DNA of 6,345 nucleotides from Oscillospiraceae bacterium (GCA_900768675.1 CAAGDT010000063.1:1-6345), one strand, 5' to 3'; positions 1 through 5,356 are shown, numbered from the stretch's first letter. Translations and numbers: made by a program. Notes: generated by a model not told the origin, from the sequence alone.

Positions 1-921
1 AACGCCTTTGCAATCGCAAAGAGGCTTGGAATGGACGACTATATTATTTCCGAGGCAAAGAAGCTTGTAGGCGAGGAAAACAAGCGCTTTGAGAACGTTA
101 TTGAAAGCCTTGAAAGGACAAGGCAGGAGCTTGACGAGCTGCGGGCTAAGGCTGAAGAAGAGGAGAGAAACGCCCGACTTATAACCGAGGAGCTTGAAAA
201 GGAACGTGAGGAGCTTGAAAAGCAGAAGGAATTTGAACTCGGCAAGGCAAGAACTCAGGCTATGAGTATTGTTGAACAGACCCGTTTTGGTGCAGAAAAG
301 CTTATGGGCGAGCTTGACGCTATGAAAAAGGAAAAGGACAAGGCAGATTTCTCGGATAAGGTGCGCTCCGCCCGCTCAAAAACCAATTCTGCGCTGGACA
401 ATATGTCCGACAGGGCAAATCCGGTTATTGAGCGGAAGAAAACAAAGTATAAGCTGCCCCGTGAGCTTAAAATCGGCGATAATGTGCGGCTTATGGATAT
501 AGGAAGCAAGGGCGTTGTAATATCTCTGCCCGACGCAGGCGGAAGCTGCACTGTGCAGGTGGGAATGATAAAGACGAGAACAGCGGTAGATAATCTGGAG
601 CTGATAACAGAAAATCCTGCACCTCAGAAGAAAAAAGGCGGGGTAAAGAAAACTCTCCAGTCCAATATGACCCGCAAAAGCAGCATGGAGCTTGATATAA
701 GGGGAATGATGACGGACGAGGGAGTTATGGAGGTTGACAGGTTTATCGACAACTGCCTTTTAAGCGGAATAGAAACCGTAACGATAATCCACGGCAAGGG
801 TACGGGCGCCCTTCGTGCCGCAGTTCATCAGTTCCTTAAGAATAACAAGAACGTAAAAAGCTATCGACTTGGCGAATACGGCGAGGGCGAGGCAGGTGTT
901 ACAGTGGCGGTTTTAAAATAA
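1..921 (+). CDS. mutS2: MutS2 family protein, C-terminal part (5' end outside window)
   Basis: The reading frame is open from base 1, so this is the 3' end of a longer gene: 306 codons, with the N-terminal part (including the MutS-type ATPase core) lying upstream. The first residues (NAFAIAKRLGM) match the end of the MutS ATPase domain. Next comes a long Glu/Lys-rich coiled coil (about residues 30-115 of the fragment), then a KOW-like beta segment around LKIGDNVRL (157-165). A C-terminal Smr domain follows, with the LDIRG (231-235) and HGKGTG (264-269) motifs expected of Smr nucleases. In the known family, MutS2 limits homologous recombination and, in Bacillus subtilis, acts on collided ribosomes; the Smr domain is the nuclease or RNA/DNA-binding part. 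The tail has GEGEAG where many Smr domains have a glycine-rich GEGGxG, a small departure. A 63-base gap with no terminator separates it from the next gene. Identity is secure; the biological role in this organism is inferred. Confidence 0.93.
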   Translation, partial: NAFAIAKRLGMDDYIISEAKKLVGEENKRFENVIESLERTRQELDELRAKAEEEERNARLITEELEKEREELEKQKEFELGKARTQAMSIVEQTRFGAEKLMGELDAMKKEKDKADFSDKVRSARSKTNSALDNMSDRANPVIERKKTKYKLPRELKIGDNVRLMDIGSKGVVISLPDAGGSCTVQVGMIKTRTAVDNLELITENPAPQKKKGGVKKTLQSNMTRKSSMELDIRGMMTDEGVMEVDRFIDNCLLSGIETVTIIHGKGTGALRAAVHQFLKNNKNVKSYRLGEYGEGEAGVTVAVLK

Positions 922-984
922 TTTTTTGCAGGAGCGCACTTTGCACGCAAAAGCGGATAGTCGCATAATGAAAGGAAGACAGTT

Positions 985-1359
985 TTGAGAAAGCTTATAA
1001 TTGTACTTATAGTAATTGCGCTTATTGCAGGTCTTATTTTTGCCGCACCTGCGATAATGAATTTCATGAACTGGATGGGTAATATCCATGGCTCATATTC
1101 CGAACCCGAAACAAGCGGCTCGGAGGTAAGCTTTTACGCCGAAGCGGGAAGAAAGCTGAAAATTGTGCTTAATTCCGATGTAAAGAGCGGAGAGCTTGAT
1201 ATTACGGTTTACAATTCAGACGGGGAAAATGTTTTTACTCTTGATAACGGTAAGGAGCTTGTGACCTACTTTACCCCCGAAAAGGACGACGCATACACGG
1301 TAAGAGCAGAGCTGACCGATTTTACGGGAAGCTTTGACCTTACGGTATATAAAACATAA
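985..1359 (+). CDS. small membrane-anchored or secreted protein, unknown function
   Basis: I do not recognise this 124-residue protein. A TTG start at 985 is favoured because AAAGGAAG (971-978) sits 6 bases upstream, while the nearby ATG at 968 opens a frame that stops after six codons. Residues 3-21 are a strongly hydrophobic segment after a short positive N-terminus (MRK), so it is a signal peptide or a single membrane anchor; APA at 21-23 could be a signal peptidase site. The rest (about 45-123) alternates hydrophobic and polar residues in a pattern of beta strands and ends GSFDLTVYKT. That is loosely like the small beta-sandwich (PPC-like) domains of secreted bacterial proteins, but this is a weak resemblance only. 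It lies 63 bases after mutS2 and 25 bases before the peroxiredoxin, consistent with one transcript. That a real protein is made is likely, given the ribosome binding site and the coherent domain layout. Confidence 0.72.
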   Translation: MRKLIIVLIVIALIAGLIFAAPAIMNFMNWMGNIHGSYSEPETSGSEVSFYAEAGRKLKIVLNSDVKSGELDITVYNSDGENVFTLDNGKELVTYFTPEKDDAYTVRAELTDFTGSFDLTVYKT

Positions 1360-1384
1360 AATAATTGCAAAAGGAGATTATAAT

Positions 1385-1843
1385 ATGCTTGAAGCAGGAA
1401 CAAAAGCCCCGGATTTTACACTTGCCGACAAGGAGGGCAACAAGGTTTCTCTCTCGGATTTTCTTGGTAAAAAGGTAGCTCTCTACTTTTACCCGAAGGA
1501 CAACACACCCGGCTGTACAAGGCAGGCATGCGCCTTTGCGGCGGCTTACGAGGGATTTAAAGACAAGAACACCGTTGTTATCGGAATAAGCAAGGACAGC
1601 GCCGAGTCTCACCGTAAATTTGCGCAGAAATACAATCTTCCCTTTATTCTTCTGGCAGATACCGAGCTTACAGCAATCAAGGCGTATGACGTATGGCAGG
1701 AGAAAAAGCTTTATGGAAAAGTTAGTATGGGAGTTGTCCGCAGCACATATATTATAGATGAAAAGGGCGTTATCGAAAAGGTTATGCCTAAGGTGAAGCC
1801 GGATACGAACGCTTCTGAAATCCTTGAATATCTGGGAAAGTAA
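1385..1843 (+). CDS. bcp: peroxiredoxin, Bcp/PrxQ type (thiol peroxidase)
   Basis: This 152-residue protein is of normal length for the Bcp/PrxQ family, which reduces hydrogen peroxide and organic peroxides using thioredoxin-derived electrons in the cytoplasm. The start at 1385 is chosen because AAGGAG (1371-1376) lies 8 bases upstream and the protein then begins MLEAGTKAPDF, as in the family; an in-frame ATG at 1334 lies inside the previous gene and adds 17 non-conserved residues. The active-site motif TPGCTRQAC gives the peroxidatic Cys44, with Thr41 and Pro42, and Cys49 five residues on. That is the resolving position of the atypical two-Cys Bcp enzymes, as in E. coli. Arg119 in RSTYIID fits the conserved active-site arginine. 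No signal peptide is seen. It is probably co-transcribed with the upstream small protein and mutS2; no stress-regulator box is evident. Confidence 0.95.
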   Translation: MLEAGTKAPDFTLADKEGNKVSLSDFLGKKVALYFYPKDNTPGCTRQACAFAAAYEGFKDKNTVVIGISKDSAESHRKFAQKYNLPFILLADTELTAIKAYDVWQEKKLYGKVSMGVVRSTYIIDEKGVIEKVMPKVKPDTNASEILEYLGK

Positions 1844-1861
1844 GGATTTTTTTACTTTTTT
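1837..1861 (+). terminator. weak AU-rich hairpin plus T-tract after bcp
   Basis: AAAGTAA (1837-1843, overlapping the bcp stop) can pair with TTACTTT (1852-1858) across an 8-base loop, followed by TTT. The stem has a single G-C pair, so as an intrinsic terminator it would be weak. It is the only candidate between bcp and the next promoter. The T-run then enters a palindrome TTTTTTGCAAAAAA (1856-1869) just upstream of the -35 box. Confidence 0.3.
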
Positions 1862-1873
1862 GCAAAAAAACAC

Positions 1874-1901
1874 TTGACAAAACGAAATAATATGTTATAA
1901 T
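1874..1901 (+). promoter_or_regulatory. strong sigma-A type promoter of the ylxM-ffh operon
   Basis: A perfect -35 hexamer TTGACA (1874-1879) and a perfect -10 hexamer TATAAT (1896-1901) are separated by 16 bases. A TG at 1893-1894 makes the -10 an extended one (TGTTATAAT). An A-tract at 1864-1870, directly upstream of the -35, could act as an UP-like element. Transcription would start near 1907-1909. Such a match suggests high housekeeping expression, fitting ffh and rpsP downstream. Confidence 0.9.
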
Positions 1902-1904
1902 GAT

Positions 1905-1954
1905 AACTGCTGTAAACTTTAAAAGGTTTACAGCAGTTCTGCTGAAAGGAGCAG
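1905..1954 (+). promoter_or_regulatory. structured leader / inverted repeat before ylxM
   Basis: AACTGCTGTAAAC (1905-1917) and GTTTACAGCAGTT (1926-1938) form a perfect 13-bp inverted repeat around an 8-base centre. It starts 3 bases after the -10 box, at or next to the transcription start. As DNA it could be an operator for a dimeric repressor; as RNA it would be a stable 5' stem-loop that could protect the mRNA. Two further pairings exist: CAGCA (1931-1935) with TGCTG (1940-1944), and CTGCT (1939-1943) with AGCAG (1950-1954). The last encloses the ribosome binding site AAAGGAG (1945-1951). There is no T-run after the main stem, so it is not an intrinsic terminator. The structure is seen directly; its role is inferred. 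Confidence 0.7.
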
Positions 1955-1957
1955 TAA

Positions 1958-2287
1958 ATGGCAAAAGACCTTGAAAATACAATTCTTTTTGACGTTTACG
2001 GTTCTTTACTGACCGAAAAACAGCGGGAAACCCTTGAATTTTACTACAATGACGATTTGTCATTGGGCGAGATTTCCGAGGAAACGGGAATAACCCGACA
2101 GGGCGTTATGAACTGCATCAAAACAAGCGAGGTAAGGCTTGCTGAGCTTGAGGAGCAGATGGGGCTTGTAGGAAAATTCAAAGCGCTTAAGTCTTCGGTT
2201 GAGCGGCTCGAAAGGGCTGTTTCGGAGGAAAAGGCAGACACCCCCGAAATAACGGGAATAATTGAAGAAATCAAGGCTTTGCTTTAG
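1958..2287 (+). CDS. ylxM: YlxM, SRP-associated helix-turn-helix protein (UPF0122)
   Basis: This 109-residue protein has the expected length and layout of the YlxM/UPF0122 family: an N-terminal segment containing LTEKQRETLEFYYNDDLSL (about 18-36), then a sigma-region-4-like helix-turn-helix around EISEETGITRQGVMNCI (about 38-54), then a charged helical tail. In other Firmicutes and streptococci YlxM is encoded beside ffh and is reported to interact with the signal recognition particle, affecting the GTPase activity of Ffh. A DNA-binding role is suggested by the fold but not established. AAAGGAG (1945-1951) lies 6 bases before the ATG. It is the first gene of its operon and ends 14 bases before ffh, so the two are surely co-transcribed. 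In many relatives ftsY precedes this gene; here a peroxiredoxin transcript and a fresh promoter do. Confidence 0.93.
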   Translation: MAKDLENTILFDVYGSLLTEKQRETLEFYYNDDLSLGEISEETGITRQGVMNCIKTSEVRLAELEEQMGLVGKFKALKSSVERLERAVSEEKADTPEITGIIEEIKALL

Positions 2288-2301
2288 AAAGGAGCGCATT
2301 T

Positions 2302-3663
2302 ATGGCTTTTGAAGGTCTGTCCGAAAAGCTCGGAAAGGTTTTTAAGAATCTGCGTGGCTACGGTAAGCTGAACGAAAAAACAGTAAACGAAGCTATGCGT
2401 GAAGTAAAAATGGCGCTTCTTGAAGCGGACGTAAGCTATAAGGTTGTCAAGGACTTTATTTCCAAGGTAACCGAAAGGGCGGTAGGCTCAGAGGTTATGG
2501 AAAGCCTTACTCCCGCTCAGCAGGTCATCGACATAGTTCACGACGAGCTCTGCAAGCTTATGGGCGGTACGAATGCGAGAATTGATTTCCCGTCTAAGCC
2601 ACCCTGCGTTATAATGATGTGCGGTCTTCAGGGTGCAGGTAAAACAACTCACAGCGCAAAGCTTGCGAAATATCTGAAAGGTCAGAACAGGCGGCCTTTA
2701 CTGGTTGCCTGTGACATATACCGACCCGCCGCTATCGACCAGTTGAAGGTGGTCGGCGAAAAGGCAGGAGTCAGGGTCTTTGAAATGGGGCAGGAAAACC
2801 CGGTTAAGATTGCAAAGGAAAGCATTAAGTTCGCAAAGGACGGTGGCTATGACGTTGTAATCCTTGATACTGCGGGACGTCTGCATATTGACGAGGAGCT
2901 TATGGGCGAGCTTAAGGAAATTGAAGCCGAAACAAAGCCTAATGAAATTCTCCTTGTAGTTGACTCAATGACAGGTCAGGACGCTGTCAATGTTGCAAAA
3001 AGCTTTAACGAAGCCCTTGAAATAACGGGCGTTGTTCTTACGAAGCTGGACGGCGACACAAGAGGCGGTGCTGCACTTTCTGTACTTGCAGTTACAGGCA
3101 AGCCCATAAAGTTTGCAGGTATCGGCGAAAAGATAGACGACCTTGAGCAGTTTCACCCGGACAGAATGGCAAACCGTATTCTGGGCATGGGCGATGTGCT
3201 TTCCCTTATCGAAAAGGCTAAGGAAACCTTTGACGAAAAGGAAGCCGAGAAGCTGGCGAAGAAAATGGAAGCCAACAAGTTCGATATGAACGACCTTTTA
3301 AGCCAGTTCGAGCAGATTGAGAAAATGGGCAGTATTTCTTCAATTCTCAATATGATTCCCGGACTCAGCGGAAAGGTTAAAGAAGAGGACATTGACGAGA
3401 AGAAAATGCCAAGAACAAAGGCAATTATCCTGTCAATGACCAAAAAGGAAAGAGAACGTCCTTCCCTTATAGACGCAAAGAGAAAGCGCAGAATTGCGGC
3501 AGGATCGGGCACAAGGGTAGAGGACGTAAACAATCTGCTTAAGCAGTTCGATATGATGCAGAAGATGATGAAGCAGATGGGCGGAAAGCCGGGAAAGGGC
3601 GGAAAACGCCGTATTCCTATGAATATGCTCAAGAATATGGGCAATCTCGGCAATTTTAAATAA
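2302..3663 (+). CDS. ffh: signal recognition particle GTPase Ffh (SRP54)
   Basis: This 453-residue protein is the SRP GTPase that, with the 4.5S/6S RNA, binds signal sequences on ribosomes and delivers them to FtsY at the membrane. The N domain is at about 1-95. The G domain has P-loop GLQGAGKTT (108-116), DTAGR (189-193), TKLDGDTRGG (247-256) and GEKIDDL (275-281). The methionine-rich M domain begins near 325. It contains the RNA-binding helix region KRKRRIAAGSGTRVEDVNNL (393-412), followed by the Met-rich FDMMQKMMKQMGG (416-428) and a basic Gly/Lys tail. All expected GTPase motifs are intact and length is normal. AAAGGAG (2288-2294) lies 7 bases before the ATG. The gene follows ylxM by 14 bases, and rpsP follows after 61 bases. 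It is essential in most bacteria. The SRP RNA gene is not in this window. Confidence 0.98.
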   Translation: MAFEGLSEKLGKVFKNLRGYGKLNEKTVNEAMREVKMALLEADVSYKVVKDFISKVTERAVGSEVMESLTPAQQVIDIVHDELCKLMGGTNARIDFPSKPPCVIMMCGLQGAGKTTHSAKLAKYLKGQNRRPLLVACDIYRPAAIDQLKVVGEKAGVRVFEMGQENPVKIAKESIKFAKDGGYDVVILDTAGRLHIDEELMGELKEIEAETKPNEILLVVDSMTGQDAVNVAKSFNEALEITGVVLTKLDGDTRGGAALSVLAVTGKPIKFAGIGEKIDDLEQFHPDRMANRILGMGDVLSLIEKAKETFDEKEAEKLAKKMEANKFDMNDLLSQFEQIEKMGSISSILNMIPGLSGKVKEEDIDEKKMPRTKAIILSMTKKERERPSLIDAKRKRRIAAGSGTRVEDVNNLLKQFDMMQKMMKQMGGKPGKGGKRRIPMNMLKNMGNLGNFK

Positions 3664-3664
3664 G

Positions 3665-3688
3665 GTATCAGCGCAAAAGGCGTTATAT
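3665..3688 (+). other. imperfect hairpin in the ffh-rpsP gap
   Basis: GTAT (3665-3668) pairs with 3685-3688, and AGCGC (3670-3674) pairs with GCGTT (3680-3684) around an AAAAG loop. That gives about 9 pairs, two of them G-U, with one bulged C. No T-run follows, so it should not terminate transcription. It could be an RNA processing site or an mRNA-stability element between ffh and rpsP, or mean nothing. I saw no convincing promoter in this gap. Confidence 0.3.
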
Positions 3689-3724
3689 ACAACATACTTA
3701 AATTTTCAAACGGAGGAAAATACA

Positions 3725-3967
3725 ATGGCAGTAAAAATCAGACTCAGAAGAATGGGCGCTAAGAAGGCTCCTTTTTACAGAGTAGTAGTTGCAGATTCCC
3801 GTTACCCCAGAGACGGACGTTTTATCGAGGAAATCGGCTACTATGACCCCACCAAGGAACCCAGCGTAGTAAAAATCAACACTGAAAAGGCTCAGCAGTG
3901 GATTAATAACGGCGCACAGCCCACCGAAACAGTTAAGAAGCTTTTAAAGAGCAACGGTATCGGCTAA
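3725..3967 (+). CDS. rpsP: 30S ribosomal protein S16
   Basis: This 80-residue protein is a typical short S16. The N-terminus MAVKIRLRRMGAKKAPFYRVVVADSR contains the signature of the family (VKIRLxRxGxKxxPFYRIVVAD), and the middle has GYYDPTKEP and the C-terminal TVKKLLKSNGI segment, in normal order. S16 binds 16S rRNA early in 30S assembly and stabilises the lower body of the subunit. A strong GGAGG (3712-3716) lies 8 bases before the ATG. It sits 61 bases after ffh and 21 bases before khpA, the usual Firmicutes order ffh-rpsP-khpA. It is expected to be strongly expressed from the upstream ylxM promoter. Nothing about the protein is unusual. Confidence 0.98.
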   Translation: MAVKIRLRRMGAKKAPFYRVVVADSRYPRDGRFIEEIGYYDPTKEPSVVKINTEKAQQWINNGAQPTETVKKLLKSNGIG

Positions 3968-3988
3968 GCTATTCATCTGGAGGCTTAA

Positions 3989-4222
3989 ATGAAGGAATTA
4001 TTATACGCAATGGTTGAGGAGCTTGTCGAGGATAAGTCGGCAATCGAAATCAGCGTTGACGAGCCCACCGAGGACGGCACGGTAGTGTATCATCTCCACG
4101 TTGCCCCGGGAGATATGGGCAGAGTAATCGGCAAGCAGGGAAGAATTGCTAAGGCAATCAGAACAATTATGCGTGCCGGCGCTGTAAGACACAGCGAAAA
4201 GGTAATGGTAGAAATAGACTGA
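3989..4222 (+). CDS. khpA: KH-domain RNA-binding protein KhpA (YlqC)
   Basis: This 77-residue single-KH-domain protein carries the RNA-binding GxxG loop as VIGKQGR (46-52), followed by the IAKAIRTIMRAGA helix and a short final strand. In streptococci and related Firmicutes, KhpA forms a dimer with KhpB (EloR/Jag), binds many RNAs and influences cell elongation and division. TGGAGG (3978-3983) is 5 bases upstream of the ATG. The gene follows rpsP by 21 bases. In many Firmicutes rimM, trmD and rplS come next; here a hairpin and an exported prolyl isomerase follow instead. The jag/khpB partner gene is not in the window. Identity rests on the length, the KH motif and the position after rpsP. Confidence 0.95.
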   Translation: MKELLYAMVEELVEDKSAIEISVDEPTEDGTVVYHLHVAPGDMGRVIGKQGRIAKAIRTIMRAGAVRHSEKVMVEID

Positions 4223-4228
4223 TTTGGG

Positions 4229-4270
4229 AGAACCGATAAGCTTTGTATGACATAGCGTAGCGGTTCTTTT
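4229..4270 (+). terminator. imperfect terminator-like hairpin after khpA
   Basis: AGAACCG (4229-4235) pairs with CGGTTCT (4261-4267), and the second arm runs into TTTT (4267-4270). Inside, shorter helices can stack: GCT (4240-4242) with AGC (4254-4256), and TGT (4244-4246) with ACA (4250-4252), broken by mismatches. The T-run is short, so termination is probably partial. No promoter is visible between this hairpin and the next gene, so some read-through seems necessary. Confidence 0.55.
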
Positions 4271-4295
4271 CCATTTAGATAGAAAGGATATTTAT

Positions 4296-5195
4296 ATGAA
4301 AATAAGAAATAAAGGCTTTTGGGCAGTACTTCTTGTGGCGGTTATGGTTGTTTCGGGCTGCTCAGGGAAAGCAGAAAGCACCTACACATTTCCTGAGGAT
4401 TATCAGAGAATAAGCGCTCCGCAGGAGGTTACAATTGAAAACAGTTCTGAGCAGGGAAATTCCGGCGAAGTAAAGCTTGAAAGCGGCGATATTTACGCAG
4501 TAATCAGCATAAAGGACTACGGCGATATAAAGGTTAAGCTTTATCCCGATGAAGCACCCTACGCTGTTCAGAACTTTATTGAGCTTGCGAACAAGGGAAC
4601 CTATAACGGCAGGAATTTCCACCGTGTTATAAGCGGCTTTATGGCTCAGGGCGGTTCTGAAAACGGAGACGGAACAGGCGGAACTTCCGCAGAGGGCGGC
4701 TCCTTCAAGAACGAGATCAACACAAGTCTTCGACACTATTACGGCGCATTCTGCTATGCAAGCGCTATGGGAAATATGTCCGACCAGTTCTATATCGTAA
4801 ACAACAAGGAAAATATAGAAAACATTGTGGAGCTTTACAATCAGTATGCCGAATACTATGAGTACAATAAGCAGCAATACGAGAGTCTGAAGGAAGCTTA
4901 TGCAGACGATGCAGCTGCTCTTGCGCAGATTGAAACAATTGTAGATTTCTACGGTAAATCAGCAGAGGGTGCAAAGGCTATGGCTGATACCTGCACAGAC
5001 GCGGTTATTGAGAAGTACAAAAACGGCGGCACTCCTTCTCTTGACGGCGGATATACCGTTTTTGGACAGACAGTGGAGGGCTTTGAGGTTCTTGACGCAA
5101 TTTCCTCGGTTGAAACCGAAATGGGAAGCGACGGGGCAGAGAGTAAGCCCGTAAAGGACATTATAATTTCTTCCGTTACAATTCATACTGCATAA
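4296..5195 (+). CDS. lipoprotein peptidyl-prolyl cis-trans isomerase, cyclophilin type, with large insert
   Basis: This 299-residue protein starts with a lipoprotein signal: MKIRNK, a hydrophobic run, and the lipobox VSGC with Cys22 as the lipidation site. A linker (about 23-64) leads into a cyclophilin domain, beginning GDIYAVISIKDYGDIKVKLY. Active-site landmarks are present: FHRV (108-111, the catalytic Arg), GFMAQGG (114-120), SDQFYIV (162-168) and LDGGYTVFGQTVEGFEVLD (249-267). Enzymes of this family speed prolyl bond isomerisation; this one would act outside the membrane on exported proteins. Between SDQFYIV and TPSLDGG lies an extra segment (about 170-244), rich in Tyr, Glu and Ala, probably helical. 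The position of the conserved Trp of human cyclophilin A appears to be Ser248, as in many bacterial members. AAAGGA (4283-4288) is 7 bases before the ATG. A strong terminator follows directly. No promoter of its own was found. Activity is likely but unproven. Confidence 0.9.
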   Translation: MKIRNKGFWAVLLVAVMVVSGCSGKAESTYTFPEDYQRISAPQEVTIENSSEQGNSGEVKLESGDIYAVISIKDYGDIKVKLYPDEAPYAVQNFIELANKGTYNGRNFHRVISGFMAQGGSENGDGTGGTSAEGGSFKNEINTSLRHYYGAFCYASAMGNMSDQFYIVNNKENIENIVELYNQYAEYYEYNKQQYESLKEAYADDAAALAQIETIVDFYGKSAEGAKAMADTCTDAVIEKYKNGGTPSLDGGYTVFGQTVEGFEVLDAISSVETEMGSDGAESKPVKDIIISSVTIHTA

Positions 5196-5200
5196 GTTGC

Positions 5201-5232
5201 TCCCGAAGTGGAAAAACCGCTTCGGGATTTTT
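5201..5232 (+). terminator. strong intrinsic terminator after the cyclophilin gene
   Basis: TCCCGAAGTGG (5201-5211) pairs with CCGCTTCGGGA (5217-5227) as an 11-bp stem (one G-U pair) with an AAAAA loop, followed directly by TTTTT (5228-5232). It starts 5 bases after the stop codon. This is a textbook Rho-independent terminator and marks the end of the upstream transcript. Confidence 0.95.
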
Positions 5233-5259
5233 CATAAGGTGTAAATGTATAAAAATTGC

Positions 5260-5288
5260 TTTACATTTAAATTAATATGTGCTATAAT
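5260..5288 (+). promoter_or_regulatory. sigma-A type promoter of manA
   Basis: TTTACA (5260-5265, one mismatch to TTGACA) and TATAAT (5283-5288) are 17 bases apart, the ideal spacing. TG at 5280-5281 makes an extended -10 (TGCTATAAT). The surrounding sequence is very AT-rich. Transcription would begin near 5295, giving a leader of about 60 bases. TGTAAA (5240-5245) is an inverted copy of the TTTACA that forms the -35 box, a possible but unproven regulator site. Confidence 0.85.
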
Positions 5289-5313
5289 TTAATTAATAAT
5301 ATTCTGACATAAC

Positions 5314-5331
5314 GCAGGCGGTTTTGCCTGC
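5314..5331 (+). promoter_or_regulatory. leader hairpin upstream of manA
   Basis: GCAGGC (5314-5319) pairs perfectly with GCCTGC (5326-5331) across a GGTTTT loop. It lies inside the predicted leader, 8 bases before the AAAGG of the ribosome binding site (5340-5344). It is followed by AAAA, not T's, so it is not a terminator. It may only stabilise the mRNA. Confidence 0.5.
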
Positions 5332-5356
5332 AAAATACGAAAGGACGGATAAATAT

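Noticed and set aside
922..953. Possible terminator after mutS2 (TTTTGC at 924-929 with GCAAAA at 947-952)
   Set aside because: The arms can pair, but the interior is poorly paired and no T-run follows, so the downstream genes are more likely on the same transcript.
968..988. Six-codon open frame (ATG at 968) whose TGA overlaps the TTG start of the small membrane protein
   Set aside because: The overlap looks like translational coupling, but no ribosome binding site precedes the ATG and the AAAGGAAG inside it serves the TTG start well.
1856..1869. TTTTTTGCAAAAAA palindrome as a stand-alone functional site
   Set aside because: It is explained by the T-run after bcp meeting the A-tract upstream of the -35 box; too simple a sequence to call an operator.
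1340..1873. 177-codon open frame on the minus strand opposite bcp
   Set aside because: It lies almost wholly opposite a clear peroxiredoxin, has a Cys- and Phe-rich composition typical of an antisense shadow, and no matching promoter or ribosome binding site was seen.
1911..1932. BirA-like biotin operator, because TGTAAAC/GTTTACA resembles its half-sites
   Set aside because: The half-sites here are only 8 bases apart, whereas BirA operators as I know them have a spacer of about 15-16, and no biotin gene is present.
3153..3725. 190-codon minus-strand open frame opposite the 3' half of ffh
   Set aside because: Its Ile/Phe/Ser/Pro-rich sequence is what the complement of the Met/Lys/Glu-rich M domain codons gives; no independent evidence for a gene.
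4362..4877. 171-codon minus-strand open frame opposite the cyclophilin
   Set aside because: It is the antisense shadow of a well-supported lipoprotein gene; its hydrophobic look comes from complementing charged-residue codons.
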